64,000 nt of DNA from NCBI RefSeq assembly GCF_900156175.1, contig NZ_FTMV01000011.1:124001-188000 (forward strand), in the 5' to 3' direction. The position numbers and the translations under genes are program-made. The notes beneath the pieces were generated by a model. It saw only the letters and a list, made by a program, of their open reading frames with translations, was not told the origin of the DNA and did no database searches. Origin of the DNA: Janthinobacterium sp. TND4EL3 (GTDB taxonomy: Bacteria > Pseudomonadota > Gammaproteobacteria > Burkholderiales > Burkholderiaceae_D). This document shows, one piece after another, positions 1 through 7,813 of this stretch (position 1 is its first letter; every line of letters begins with the position of its first letter).

Positions 1-1080
1 CTGCAGCGCCGCCTGCTCCGCGCTGAGCACTTCGCGGATGGCGTGCAAGTCCACGCGCGTGTCGCGCCGCAGCGGCACGTCCAGGCGCGCGCCGCGCGGC
101 CCCACCAGCGACTGCACATGCGGCGTGGTGGCGTTCAAACCCTTGCGCGTGACGACGCCGATCTCGCCATTCAACAGCTTGACGAAGGTGCCGACGGGGT
201 AAATGCCCAGCTCGCGCACCAGCAGCGAGGCCAGCGGCGCGTCCAGCGTGGCCTTGTCCGCCGACAGCATCTCGCGCAGGGCCGCGTTGGGCAATAGCGA
301 CTTGCGGTAGCTGCGCGCGGACACCCGGGCGCAATAGCGGTCGGCCAGCATGATCAGACGGGCGGCCAGGCCGATCTCGTCGCCCCTGATACCCAGCGGA
401 TAGCCGCTGCCATCGATATTCTCATGGTGCTGCAGCACCGCCTGCAGCCAGACGGCATCCGTCACGCCGGCCGCGCGCAGCAAGTTGACGCCCACCTGCG
501 GGTGGGCGCGGATATAGGCGCGCTCCGCCGCATCGAGCGGCCCGGCCTTCTGCTGGAAATGCGCATGGCGCTCCAGCATGCCCACATTCATGCTCAGCGC
601 GGCCAGCAGCATGCTGCGCAAGGCCGCGTCGTCCTGCTTCAGCGCCCTGGCCAGCAGGGTGACGATGACGGCCGTGTCGATGCTGTGGCGCACGGCAAAG
701 TCGCCCGCGCCCTGCTTGTGCAGGATGCAGGCCAGCGCCACGTCGGCGTCGAGGGCAACGGCCTCCTCCACCAGTTGCGCCAGCGGCGTCAGTTGTTCTT
801 GCGCTACAACTTGCCTGGCGGCGATGGCCGGCAAGACCAATGCCAATCCCGTGGCGGCCTGGTTCAGCATGCGCAGGGCCGATGGCGCTTCCCTGGCCGT
901 GCGCGGCACGTCTTCGCTGGTGTCGGCGATGACGCCGCGCGCCAGCAGCAATGCGATCTGGTTCTCGCTCGTGATGACATGGCCCAGCCTGGCCAGCAAG
1001 CCGCCCGTTTCGCCATGCACGTCCCAGGGCAGGGCCAGGCCCAGCGCCAGTTCTCCCGCGTAAATACGCCGAATCTTCAC
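1..1080 (-). CDS. HD-GYP-like domain protein with degenerate HD site (C-terminus cut by window edge)
   Basis: The reading frame is open for 360 codons from a GTG at 1080 to the window edge, so the C-terminus is missing. The GTG is chosen because GGAG lies about 6 bases upstream and the nearby ATG codes only a two-codon frame. The protein has the C-terminal hallmarks of the HD-GYP cyclic-di-GMP phosphodiesterase family: HP at 193-194, HHE at 218-220, and DGSGYP at 223-228. The metal-binding His-Asp dyad expected about 55 residues before HHE is replaced by Met-Asn (SMNVGM, about 163-168). By family knowledge this should weaken or abolish hydrolysis, so a sensing or scaffold role is possible. 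No signal peptide or membrane segment is seen. The gene is read away from the oxidoreductase gene region and its regulation is unknown. Confidence 0.8.
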   Translation of the reverse strand, partial: MKIRRIYAGELALGLALPWDVHGETGGLLARLGHVITSENQIALLLARGVIADTSEDVPRTAREAPSALRMLNQAATGLALVLPAIAARQVVAQEQLTPLAQLVEEAVALDADVALACILHKQGAGDFAVRHSIDTAVIVTLLARALKQDDAALRSMLLAALSMNVGMLERHAHFQQKAGPLDAAERAYIRAHPQVGVNLLRAAGVTDAVWLQAVLQHHENIDGSGYPLGIRGDEIGLAARLIMLADRYCARVSARSYRKSLLPNAALREMLSADKATLDAPLASLLVRELGIYPVGTFVKLLNGEIGVVTRKGLNATTPHVQSLVGPRGARLDVPLRRDTRVDLHAIREVLSAEQAALQ

Positions 1081-1244
1081 ATCGTCTCCGTCATCGCTTG
1101 CCACTGCCTGTTTTTACCATCGGGGCATCATGGGCATGAACCATTTGAAATGTTTTTTGCTTTTAATCAATATTTCAATGTGGCAGCGATGATCGCGCAA
1201 TCATGCGGACTTGTCTACAAAATTGTTTAAATATAAAAATTGCA

Positions 1245-2693
1245 TCACACGCCAGGCGAGCAGTCGGCGCAGCCGGGCGCGTGTTCCGGGTCTTTTTCCA
1301 GGTGCAGGGCCAGCTCGCGCAAGGCCGTGCGCACGCCTTCCTCGATGACGGGGTGGTAGAACGGCATGTCGAGCATGGCCGGCACCGTCAGCCGGGCCTG
1401 GCATGCCCACGCCAGCAAGTGGCCCAGGTGTTCCGCCCGGGGGCCGATCAGCTCGGCGCCAAGAAAACGCTTGCTGCCGAATTCTGCATACACGCGCAGC
1501 AAGCCCTGGTTTTGCAGCATGACGCGGCTGCGGCCCTGGTTGCCGAACGACACGGCGCCGACGGCGAAGCGGCCCGCGTGACTGACGCACAGCTGCTGGT
1601 ACGTCGCGCCGACGGTGGCGATCTGCGGCTCCGTGAAGGCGATCGCCAGCGGCGTGCGGCGCAAGCCCCGCTTCACATTGGGAAAGCGTGCCGCATTGTC
1701 GCCCGCGATGCGGCCCTCGTCGGCCGCCTCGGGCAACAGCGGCAGGGCGTTGTCGGCGTCGCCCGCGATGAAGATGGCGCTCGTGCCGCACTGCATGGTG
1801 TGCGGGTCATGCAGGGGAATGCCGTGACGGTCGAGCTCGATTTGCGCCGTCTCCAGGCCGATCTTGTCCACATTCGGACGGCGGCCGATGGCGGCCAGCA
1901 CATACTCGAACTGCTCGGTTTTTTCCACGCCCGCGTCATCGCTACTGGTGAGCGCGATGCCGCTGCCGTCCGGCGTGTTTGCCATGTGCGCGACCTTGGT
2001 CATGAAACGGATATCGAGTTCGCGCGCCAGCACGGCGTCGGCCTCCCGCAGCACGAGCGGATCCGTCAGCTGGGCGACTTTATTGCCGCGCGCAAACAGG
2101 GTCACGCGCACGCCCAGCCGCGCCAGCGCCTGCCCCAGCTCCAGGCCGATGACGCCGCTGCCGACCACGGCCACCGATTGCGGCAAGTCCGTCCACTCGA
2201 ACACGGCGTCGCTGGTGATGACGCGCTCGCCCGCCGCCTGCCACTCGGGCGGCACGATGGGCGTGGAACCGGTGGCGATGACCACGCTGGTGGCTTCAAC
2301 GATGGTGTGTTCGTCCACCTGCAATTTTCCGGGGGAAATAAAACGCGCATGGCCGCGCAACTTTTCTTCGTCGGGAATGGCGTTGACGCCGTCGAGCACG
2401 AAGCCGACAAAGCGGTCGCGCTCGCTGCGCACCCTGGCCATCACTTGCCGGCCGTCGATGCGCACGGGTCCCGCATGCACGCCGAAAGCGGGGGCGGCGG
2501 CCACGGCATGGGCCGCCTCGGCCGCCGCGATCAAAAGCTTGCTGGGCATGCAGCCCACGCGCGCGCAGGTCGTGCCATACGGCCCGCTTTCGATCATCAG
2601 CACGCGCTTGCCGTCCATGCGCGCCGCCCTGTGCGCCGTCATGCCGGCCGTGCCGCCGCCGATCACGGCCACATCCACTTGTATCGTCTTCAT
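1245..2693 (-). CDS. Dihydrolipoyl dehydrogenase-like FAD/NAD(P) disulfide oxidoreductase
   Basis: Class I pyridine nucleotide-disulfide oxidoreductase, cytosolic, about 482 residues. The N-terminal FAD dinucleotide fold is GGGTAG (12-17), followed by the redox-active CARVGC pair (Cys43, Cys48). A second nucleotide fold is GSGVIGLE, and the C-terminal dimerisation domain carries the active-site HPVIEE motif. These features fit lipoamide dehydrogenases and soluble relatives such as mercuric reductase without its N-terminal domain. No pyruvate or oxoglutarate dehydrogenase genes adjoin it, so the physiological substrate is uncertain. The start at 2693 (MKTIQ) matches where the family usually begins and has GGA 7 bases upstream. 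ATG at 2705 and GTG at 2723 are in-frame alternatives. It is divergent from the LysR-type gene, which could regulate it. Confidence 0.85.
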   Translation of the reverse strand: MKTIQVDVAVIGGGTAGMTAHRAARMDGKRVLMIESGPYGTTCARVGCMPSKLLIAAAEAAHAVAAAPAFGVHAGPVRIDGRQVMARVRSERDRFVGFVLDGVNAIPDEEKLRGHARFISPGKLQVDEHTIVEATSVVIATGSTPIVPPEWQAAGERVITSDAVFEWTDLPQSVAVVGSGVIGLELGQALARLGVRVTLFARGNKVAQLTDPLVLREADAVLARELDIRFMTKVAHMANTPDGSGIALTSSDDAGVEKTEQFEYVLAAIGRRPNVDKIGLETAQIELDRHGIPLHDPHTMQCGTSAIFIAGDADNALPLLPEAADEGRIAGDNAARFPNVKRGLRRTPLAIAFTEPQIATVGATYQQLCVSHAGRFAVGAVSFGNQGRSRVMLQNQGLLRVYAEFGSKRFLGAELIGPRAEHLGHLLAWACQARLTVPAMLDMPFYHPVIEEGVRTALRELALHLEKDPEHAPGCADCSPGV

Positions 2694-2705
2694 CGTGCTG
2701 TCCAT

Positions 2706-2822
2706 CCCACTGAGGTTGCTCACAGCGTTCGATACTACCTGTTTGCCGAAAATAAGGTTTTACTTTGCAGCAATATATGCATTAGTATAACTAATCATTT
2801 TCAAAATTTATAAGCTGAGCTA
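2706..2822. promoter_or_regulatory. Divergent promoter region with palindromic LysR-type operator candidate
   Basis: AT-rich intergenic DNA between the oxidoreductase and argP-like genes. It contains a perfect 15-bp palindrome, ATTAGT-ATA-ACTAAT, at 2781-2795. This includes the T-N11-A pattern typical of LysR-family binding sites. The site lies about 28 bp before the regulator start, so autoregulation or control of the divergent gene is plausible. A TTGCAG element at 2765 could be a -35 hexamer, but no -10 is convincing. Confidence 0.45.
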
Positions 2823-3713
2823 ATGGGATCACTCGATTATCGCGCGCTGGCCGTGCTGGACGCCGTGGCCAGCCATGGCAGTTTCGACAAGGCCGCGCTG
2901 GCGCTGGGCATCACCCAGTCGGCCGTCTCGCAGCGCATCAAGGCGCTGGAAGACGCCAGCGGGCGCTTGCTGATCATCCGTGGCCAGCCGGCCGTGCCGA
3001 CGGGCCTGGGCCAGCGCTTGATTGTGCATCACCGCAACGTCAAGCTGATGGAAGCATCGCTCGACATCGACCTGGGCAACAGCGTCAGCATGCCGGAAAT
3101 CGCCATCGCCATCGATGCCGACAGCCTGGCCACGTGGTTTCCCGACACCTTGTCCGCCCTGCTGGCGCCGCCCCGCTGCCAGCTCGACGTGCGCCTGGCC
3201 GACAGCGACAGCGCCCTGCAGATGGTGCGCGACGGCTCCGTGTTCGGCTGCGTCTCGGCCGAGTCCGGCACAGCGATCGACGCGGCGGCCGCCACCAGCG
3301 TCACGCCGCTGGGCACCTTGCGCTATGTCTGCGTGGCCACGCCCGTGTTTGCGGGCCACTGGTTCGGCGACGGTTTCAGTGCCGAGGCGGTGCAGCTGGC
3401 GCCGGCCGTCGTGGGCCAGCACGGCTTGCTGGCGCGTTTCCTCGCGGAACAATTAAGCTTGCGTGAACCGTTTCCGCACCACACCTTACCGGTGGAAGCG
3501 GCGCGCCGCACCTGCGTGCTCGATGGCCTGGCCTATGGCCTGATGCCGCAGCGCCTGGCCGCACAGGCGCTGGCGACGGACCGCCTCGTCGATCTGCTGC
3601 CGGGCAGCACCCTGGACGTACCGCTGAGCTGGCACGCGTGGACCTTGGACACGCCGTTTACCAAGCTGCTGTCGGAACAGATCGTCAAGGCCGGGCGCGA
3701 CTACCTGGCTTAA
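2823..3713 (+). CDS. argP: LysR-family transcriptional regulator, ArgP type
   Basis: A 296-residue LysR regulator. The N-terminus (DYRALAVLDAV) and the helix-turn-helix at about 22-41 (KAALALGITQSAVSQRIKAL) closely follow the ArgP/IciA subfamily. In enterobacteria this subfamily senses lysine and arginine, activates the exporter gene argO/lysE and was described as binding oriC. Residues from about 95 onward form the ligand-binding domain. The usual divergent lysE/argO neighbour is absent; a disulfide oxidoreductase is divergent instead. The gene's last bases overlap the convergent priA stop (3710-3713). Only a weak ribosome-binding site precedes the ATG. The family is clear; orthology to ArgP rests on similarity. 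Confidence 0.85.
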   Translation: MGSLDYRALAVLDAVASHGSFDKAALALGITQSAVSQRIKALEDASGRLLIIRGQPAVPTGLGQRLIVHHRNVKLMEASLDIDLGNSVSMPEIAIAIDADSLATWFPDTLSALLAPPRCQLDVRLADSDSALQMVRDGSVFGCVSAESGTAIDAAAATSVTPLGTLRYVCVATPVFAGHWFGDGFSAEAVQLAPAVVGQHGLLARFLAEQLSLREPFPHHTLPVEAARRTCVLDGLAYGLMPQRLAAQALATDRLVDLLPGSTLDVPLSWHAWTLDTPFTKLLSEQIVKAGRDYLA

Positions 3714-5731
3714 ATATCGAGCGGGTCCACTTCCAGCGACCATTTCACGCGCGTCTTCATGGCGCGCAATGCACTTAACCATTCTTTCAAAAATGCCTGC
3801 AAGGCCGGCCGCGAGGGCGATTCCAGCAGCAGCTGGGCACGGTCAACGTTGTACACGCGCGTCATGCTCATGGGAATCGGGTCATTGATGGTCACCTGCG
3901 GGTGTTCCATGCACTCTTTCGCCGCCTGCAGGAATTCGATGGCGGTCGCCAGTTCCGGCGCTTCCGCACGCAGCAGGGCCTGGAACAGATACGGCGGCAG
4001 CGCCGCCTGTGCCCGCTCTTCCAGCAGGGTCGTGGCGAAATGGTCGTAATCGTGGTTGACGACGGCGTCGTACAGCGGATGGCGCGCATAGCGCGTCTGG
4101 ATCAGCACCTCCGACACGCTGCCGCCCTCCGTCTGCGCGGCCCGCCCGGCCCGGCCCGCCACCTGCATCAGCTGGGCGAACAGCCGTTCGCTGGCCCGGT
4201 AATCCTGCGAAAACAGGGCCGTGTCCGGATTCAGGATGCCCACTAACGTCAGCTTTTTGAAATCGTGGCCCTTGGCCACCATCTGCGTGCCGATCAGAAT
4301 GTCCACTTCGCCCCGGTGCACGGTGTCGAACGCTTCCTGCGCGCTGCCCTTCTTGCGCGTGGAATCGGCGTCGATGCGCAGAATGCGCGCCTCTGGAAAC
4401 AGTTGCTGCAGCCCCTCTTCCACGCGCTGCGTGCCGCGTCCCAGCGGCTGCAGGTCGACGTTGCCGCAGGTAGGGCAATGGCGGGGGATACGCAGTTCCA
4501 GGCTGCAATGGTGGCAGCGCAAGCGGTGCTCGGGCTTGTGCAGCACCATGAACGAGGTGCAGCGCGTGCAATTGCTGATCCAGCCGCACGATTCGCAGCA
4601 GATCACGGGCGAATAGCCGCGCCGGTTCAAAAACAGCAGCGACTGCTCGCCCCGCTCCATGCGCAGTTTCAAGGCGGCTACCAGATGCGAAGTCAGGCCG
4701 TCCTTCGGCTTGTCGCGCTCCATGTCGAGGATCTTGACGCGTGGCAAGACCGCATTTTTCACGGCCCGCTCGCGCAATTCCAGCTTGCGGTAGCGCCCCG
4801 TCTGCGCGTGGTGCCAGCTTTCCAGCGAGGGCGTGGCCGAACCGAGCACGATGGGAATCTGCAATTGCCAGGCGCGCCACACGGCCAGGTCGCGTGCGGA
4901 ATAGCGCAAGCCTTCCTGCTGCTTGTAGGACGGATCGTGCTCTTCGTCGATGACGATCAGTTTGAGTTTCGGCAAGGACGCCAGGATGGCCAAGCGCGTG
5001 CCGAGCACGATGCGCGCCTGGCCCTGGTGTGCGGCCAGCCAGTGCAGCATGCGCTCGCCTTCTGACAGGCTGCTGTGCAGGGTGGCCAGCATGACGCCGG
5101 GAAAGCGCGCGCGGATATTGCCTTCCAGCTGGGGCGTGAGGTTAATTTCCGGCACTAGAATCAGGATTTGCGCATCGTCCTCGCGCGCCAGCACCTGGGC
5201 GCAGGCTTGCAGATACACTTCCGTCTTGCCGCTGCCCGTCACGCCATACAGCAGGGTCGGTTTAAACCCCCGGGCGCCGCCGATGGCATCGGCCGCCTCT
5301 TGCTGGGCGGCATTGAGCGCCGGCATGTTCAGCGGCGTGCCATCGTGCGCGTCGGCCAGCTTGCCCAGCTTCTTGATGGCGCGGTCGAGCGCCACGGTGG
5401 TCAGCACGCGCAGGTTCTTCGGCAAACCCGGCAACGCCACTTCGCCGAGCGGGCGCTGGTAGTAATCGGCGGCAAAGGCGGCCAGCGCCAGCCACTGTTC
5501 CGACAGGGGCGCCAGCTGGCTGCGCACGGCCAGCACGTCCTTCAGTTTTGCTTCGGGCACGTCGGTGGTAGCGGACACGCCGACGATCAGCCCCATCACC
5601 TCGCGCCGGCCGAACGGCACCAGCGCCAGCTGTCCCACCTGCGGCAGCGGCGCATCGTCGCCGGTCCAGCGGTAGTCGAACAGGGCGTTCAACGGTGTAT
5701 CGAGCGCGATTTTCAGGATGCACTGCGCCAT
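3710..5731 (-). CDS. priA: Primosomal protein N' (replication restart helicase PriA)
   Basis: A 673-residue superfamily-2 3'-to-5' helicase that recognises stalled forks and reloads DnaB. The N-terminal DNA-binding domain is about 1-110. Walker A GVTGSGKT is at 163-170 and the DEEH box at 262-265. Eight cysteines (379, 382, 388, 391, 406, 409, 419, 422) form the two zinc sites characteristic of PriA, inserted before the second helicase lobe. Length is usual for betaproteobacteria, a little shorter than the 732 residues of E. coli. It is convergent with argP, overlapping by 4 bp. The upstream gap up to the flp gene probably holds its promoter. In several Burkholderiales, as I recall, priA lies next to hemE; here a pilus locus lies between them. 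Confidence 0.97.
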   Translation of the reverse strand: MAQCILKIALDTPLNALFDYRWTGDDAPLPQVGQLALVPFGRREVMGLIVGVSATTDVPEAKLKDVLAVRSQLAPLSEQWLALAAFAADYYQRPLGEVALPGLPKNLRVLTTVALDRAIKKLGKLADAHDGTPLNMPALNAAQQEAADAIGGARGFKPTLLYGVTGSGKTEVYLQACAQVLAREDDAQILILVPEINLTPQLEGNIRARFPGVMLATLHSSLSEGERMLHWLAAHQGQARIVLGTRLAILASLPKLKLIVIDEEHDPSYKQQEGLRYSARDLAVWRAWQLQIPIVLGSATPSLESWHHAQTGRYRKLELRERAVKNAVLPRVKILDMERDKPKDGLTSHLVAALKLRMERGEQSLLFLNRRGYSPVICCESCGWISNCTRCTSFMVLHKPEHRLRCHHCSLELRIPRHCPTCGNVDLQPLGRGTQRVEEGLQQLFPEARILRIDADSTRKKGSAQEAFDTVHRGEVDILIGTQMVAKGHDFKKLTLVGILNPDTALFSQDYRASERLFAQLMQVAGRAGRAAQTEGGSVSEVLIQTRYARHPLYDAVVNHDYDHFATTLLEERAQAALPPYLFQALLRAEAPELATAIEFLQAAKECMEHPQVTINDPIPMSMTRVYNVDRAQLLLESPSRPALQAFLKEWLSALRAMKTRVKWSLEVDPLDI

Positions 5732-6119
5732 CGGTGGGATTGCCTATCGAGAGAAGGGTGAAGGTATGCGGGCCAGCCGGTCATGATACTTGGTCTGCCC
5801 GGCAAACACCTAGCTGCATGCCGCAAGTTATCTGAATTGCCACTAAAAATAACAGTGTTACTGGAAAGCCCGCAACGCTGCGGCCCCTGGTACGAAAGTC
5901 CTGTGCCCGCCCGGCTAAAAGGGGCCGAATGTACCAGGCCAAAAGTGACCTTTGTGTGATGTCCGTCAAGACGACCGCGACTATAGTGAGCGCTTCGGCA
6001 ATTTTGTAGCAATAAAAGCAATGCCAGCCTGCCGAAACCGCTCACGCGTGCAGCCTGTCTGCCCCGCGTTTTTGGCTGGCAACGACGACCTACCCCACCA
6101 CCTTAACAAGGGAAACATC
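5732..6119. promoter_or_regulatory. 388-bp divergent intergenic region upstream of priA and the tad locus
   Basis: No gene is visible here. The stretch must hold the start signals for priA (minus) and for the flp/tad genes (plus). Two symmetric elements stand out: a perfect 11-bp palindrome TAACAGTGTTA at 5850-5860, and an 8-bp inverted repeat CCTGGTAC (5886-5893) / GTACCAGG (5931-5938). A TATAGT hexamer near 5980 could be a -10 box, but no good -35 is correctly spaced. A strong ribosome-binding site (AAGGGAAA) precedes flp at about 6107-6114. Confidence 0.4.
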
Positions 6120-6293
6120 ATGCAAGCCATCAAAAATTTCATTCGTAACGAAGACGGTGTCACGGCTATCGAATACGGCCTGATCGCCGCACTGATCGCC
6201 GTGGCGCTGGCCGCCGTCGTCAAGACGCTGGGTGGACAGATCAAATCGGCATTCGAAGCGGTCAGCGCGCAAATGCCCGCCGCCAAACCGTAA
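6120..6293 (+). CDS. flp: Flp-family type IVb pilin
   Basis: A 57-residue major pilin of the Tad (tight adherence) system. It has a short charged leader (1-13) ending in EDG, then VTAIEYG. This is the Flp motif: cleavage after Gly13 and the conserved Glu-Tyr pair at positions 5-6 of the mature pilin. A single hydrophobic helix covers about 14-36. The start at 6120 is set by the AAGGGAAA ribosome-binding site and by the family leader length; upstream in-frame extension would add an unrelated sequence. It opens the tad locus and is followed 83 bp later by its likely prepilin peptidase. As the major structural subunit it is expected to be the most abundant product. Confidence 0.95.
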   Translation: MQAIKNFIRNEDGVTAIEYGLIAALIAVALAAVVKTLGGQIKSAFEAVSAQMPAAKP

Positions 6294-6376
6294 GCACGCG
6301 ATCTTTGCAGATGCCGTCCCGCCGGGCCGGCATCCCGCCCCGCCCTGTCCGCACCTGGCTTCGCCACCGCATACCG

Positions 6377-6925
6377 ATGACCTCCCTGCTCACGATCACC
6401 CTGCCTCCATTGCTGCTGTGTTCCCTATTGGCCTGCGCCGTCTGGCACGACATGCGCAGCCGCCGCATCCCGAATGGCCTGGTCTTTGGCGGCGCGCTGG
6501 CGGCCCTGCTGCTGCACGCCGTGCTGACGCCTGCCGCCGGCGGCCTGGGCCTGCCGGCCGCGCTGGGTGGCCTGGCGCTGGGGCTGGCCCTGCTGCTGCC
6601 CATGTACATGCTGCGCGCGCTCGGTGCCGGCGACGTCAAGCTGATGGCCATGGTGGGCGCCTTTATCGGGCCGCAGCAAGTGCTGGCGGCCACCTTGCTG
6701 ACCCTGCTGGCGGGCGGCGTGCTGTCCCTGCTGGTGGCCGCCTGCACGGGCCTGCTGCGCCAGGTCCTCGCCAACAGCTACCGCATGCTGTTCCACAGCC
6801 TGCTGCGGGGCATCAGCGGCGGCAATGCCCGGCTCGATGCGCCCCAGGCCGCCAGCGGCAGCCTGCCCTACGCGATCGCCATCGCGGCCGGCACCGCCCT
6901 GTCCTTTTTCTGGAGCTTTTCATGA
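6377..6925 (+). CDS. cpaA: Tad prepilin peptidase (CpaA/TadV, A24 family)
   Basis: A polytopic inner-membrane aspartic peptidase of 182 residues that processes Flp and the TadE-like pseudopilins. Both catalytic aspartates are visible: Asp25 in the first cytoplasmic loop (HDMRSRRIPN) and Asp86 in the GxGD motif (GAGDVKLM, 83-90). Several hydrophobic segments surround them. It lacks the N-terminal methyltransferase domain of PilD-type enzymes, as expected for TadV. Start 6377 (MTSLLTI) gives a hydrophobic N-terminus; an in-frame upstream extension to 6305 would add 24 arginine-rich residues and is less likely. The stop overlaps the cpaB start (ATGA), suggesting translational coupling. Confidence 0.92.
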   Translation: MTSLLTITLPPLLLCSLLACAVWHDMRSRRIPNGLVFGGALAALLLHAVLTPAAGGLGLPAALGGLALGLALLLPMYMLRALGAGDVKLMAMVGAFIGPQQVLAATLLTLLAGGVLSLLVAACTGLLRQVLANSYRMLFHSLLRGISGGNARLDAPQAASGSLPYAIAIAAGTALSFFWSFS

Positions 6926-7761
6926 GACATACCCGCGCCATCGCGCTCATCGTGCTGGCCCTCGTCGTGGCCCTGGCCGCCGTCCTGGTAGCGTTGCGCT
7001 GGATCAATGCGCAAGCGGCGCCCAGCAGCAGCAAGGTGGCCGTCGCCAGCGCCGACATCAACCTGGGCGCGCGCCTGGCGCCCGAGATGATCACGCTGGT
7101 CGACTGGCCAGCCGGCGCCTTGCCGCCGGGCGCCATCGGCGACCCCAGGCTGCTGGAGACACGGGTTGCGCGCAGCAATATCGGCCGCGGCGAACCTGTT
7201 CTGGAGAGCAAGCTCGCCCCCGTCGGCACGGTCGGCGGCCTGTCCGCCGCCCTGGGCGACGGCAAGCGCGCCATGACGGTGCGCGTCAACGATGTGGTGG
7301 GCGTGGCCGGCTTTGCCCTGCCCGGCAACTTCGTCGACGTGCTCGTCAATACTCAGGATGAAGCGGAAAAGAAACGCACGCAAGCCAACGATGCGGCCAT
7401 TTCCAAGATCGTGCTCGAACGCATACTCGTGCTGGCCATCGCCCAGGAATCGAGCCGCGACGATACCAAGCCCAAGGTGGTCAACGCGGTGACCCTGGAG
7501 CTGACGCCGGAGCAGGCGGAAAAGCTCGACCTGGCGCGCAGCGTGGGCACCCTGTCGCTGGTGCTGCGCAACCAGATCGAGGACACGCCCGTCAATACGG
7601 ACGGCGCCACCCGCTCCACCCTGCTCGACCTCAAGCCGCCCGCCAGGGTACCGGTGGCCGCCGTCAGGCGCACGGCCGCGCCAGTGCCGCCGGCGCGCGC
7701 CGCTGGCGAACACATCGAAGTCATCAAGGGCCTGGAGCGTAGCGCCCAGCAACTCCGATGA
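6922..7761 (+). CDS. cpaB: Flp pilus assembly protein CpaB/RcpC
   Basis: A 279-residue envelope protein. One N-terminal membrane anchor (about 6-27) is followed by a SAF-like domain (about 37-100), and then the RcpC/CpaB domain with the motif VNDVVGVAGFALPGNFVDV (about 117-135). It probably binds peptidoglycan or supports the secretin in the periplasm. The start is the ATG at 6922 overlapping the cpaA stop; the frame is open further upstream, but that extension runs through flp and cpaA and is spurious. The C-terminal 50 residues are proline/alanine-rich and likely disordered. Confidence 0.92.
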   Translation: MRHTRAIALIVLALVVALAAVLVALRWINAQAAPSSSKVAVASADINLGARLAPEMITLVDWPAGALPPGAIGDPRLLETRVARSNIGRGEPVLESKLAPVGTVGGLSAALGDGKRAMTVRVNDVVGVAGFALPGNFVDVLVNTQDEAEKKRTQANDAAISKIVLERILVLAIAQESSRDDTKPKVVNAVTLELTPEQAEKLDLARSVGTLSLVLRNQIEDTPVNTDGATRSTLLDLKPPARVPVAAVRRTAAPVPPARAAGEHIEVIKGLERSAQQLR

Positions 7762-7813
7762 CCATTCCACACACGCATACCAGTACAGATTGGGGAAGCA
7801 ATTGAGACCTACC

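Noticed and set aside
6232..6921. In-frame N-terminal extension of CpaB
   Set aside because: It runs through flp and cpaA in another frame; the ATG at 6922 overlapping the cpaA stop is the natural start.
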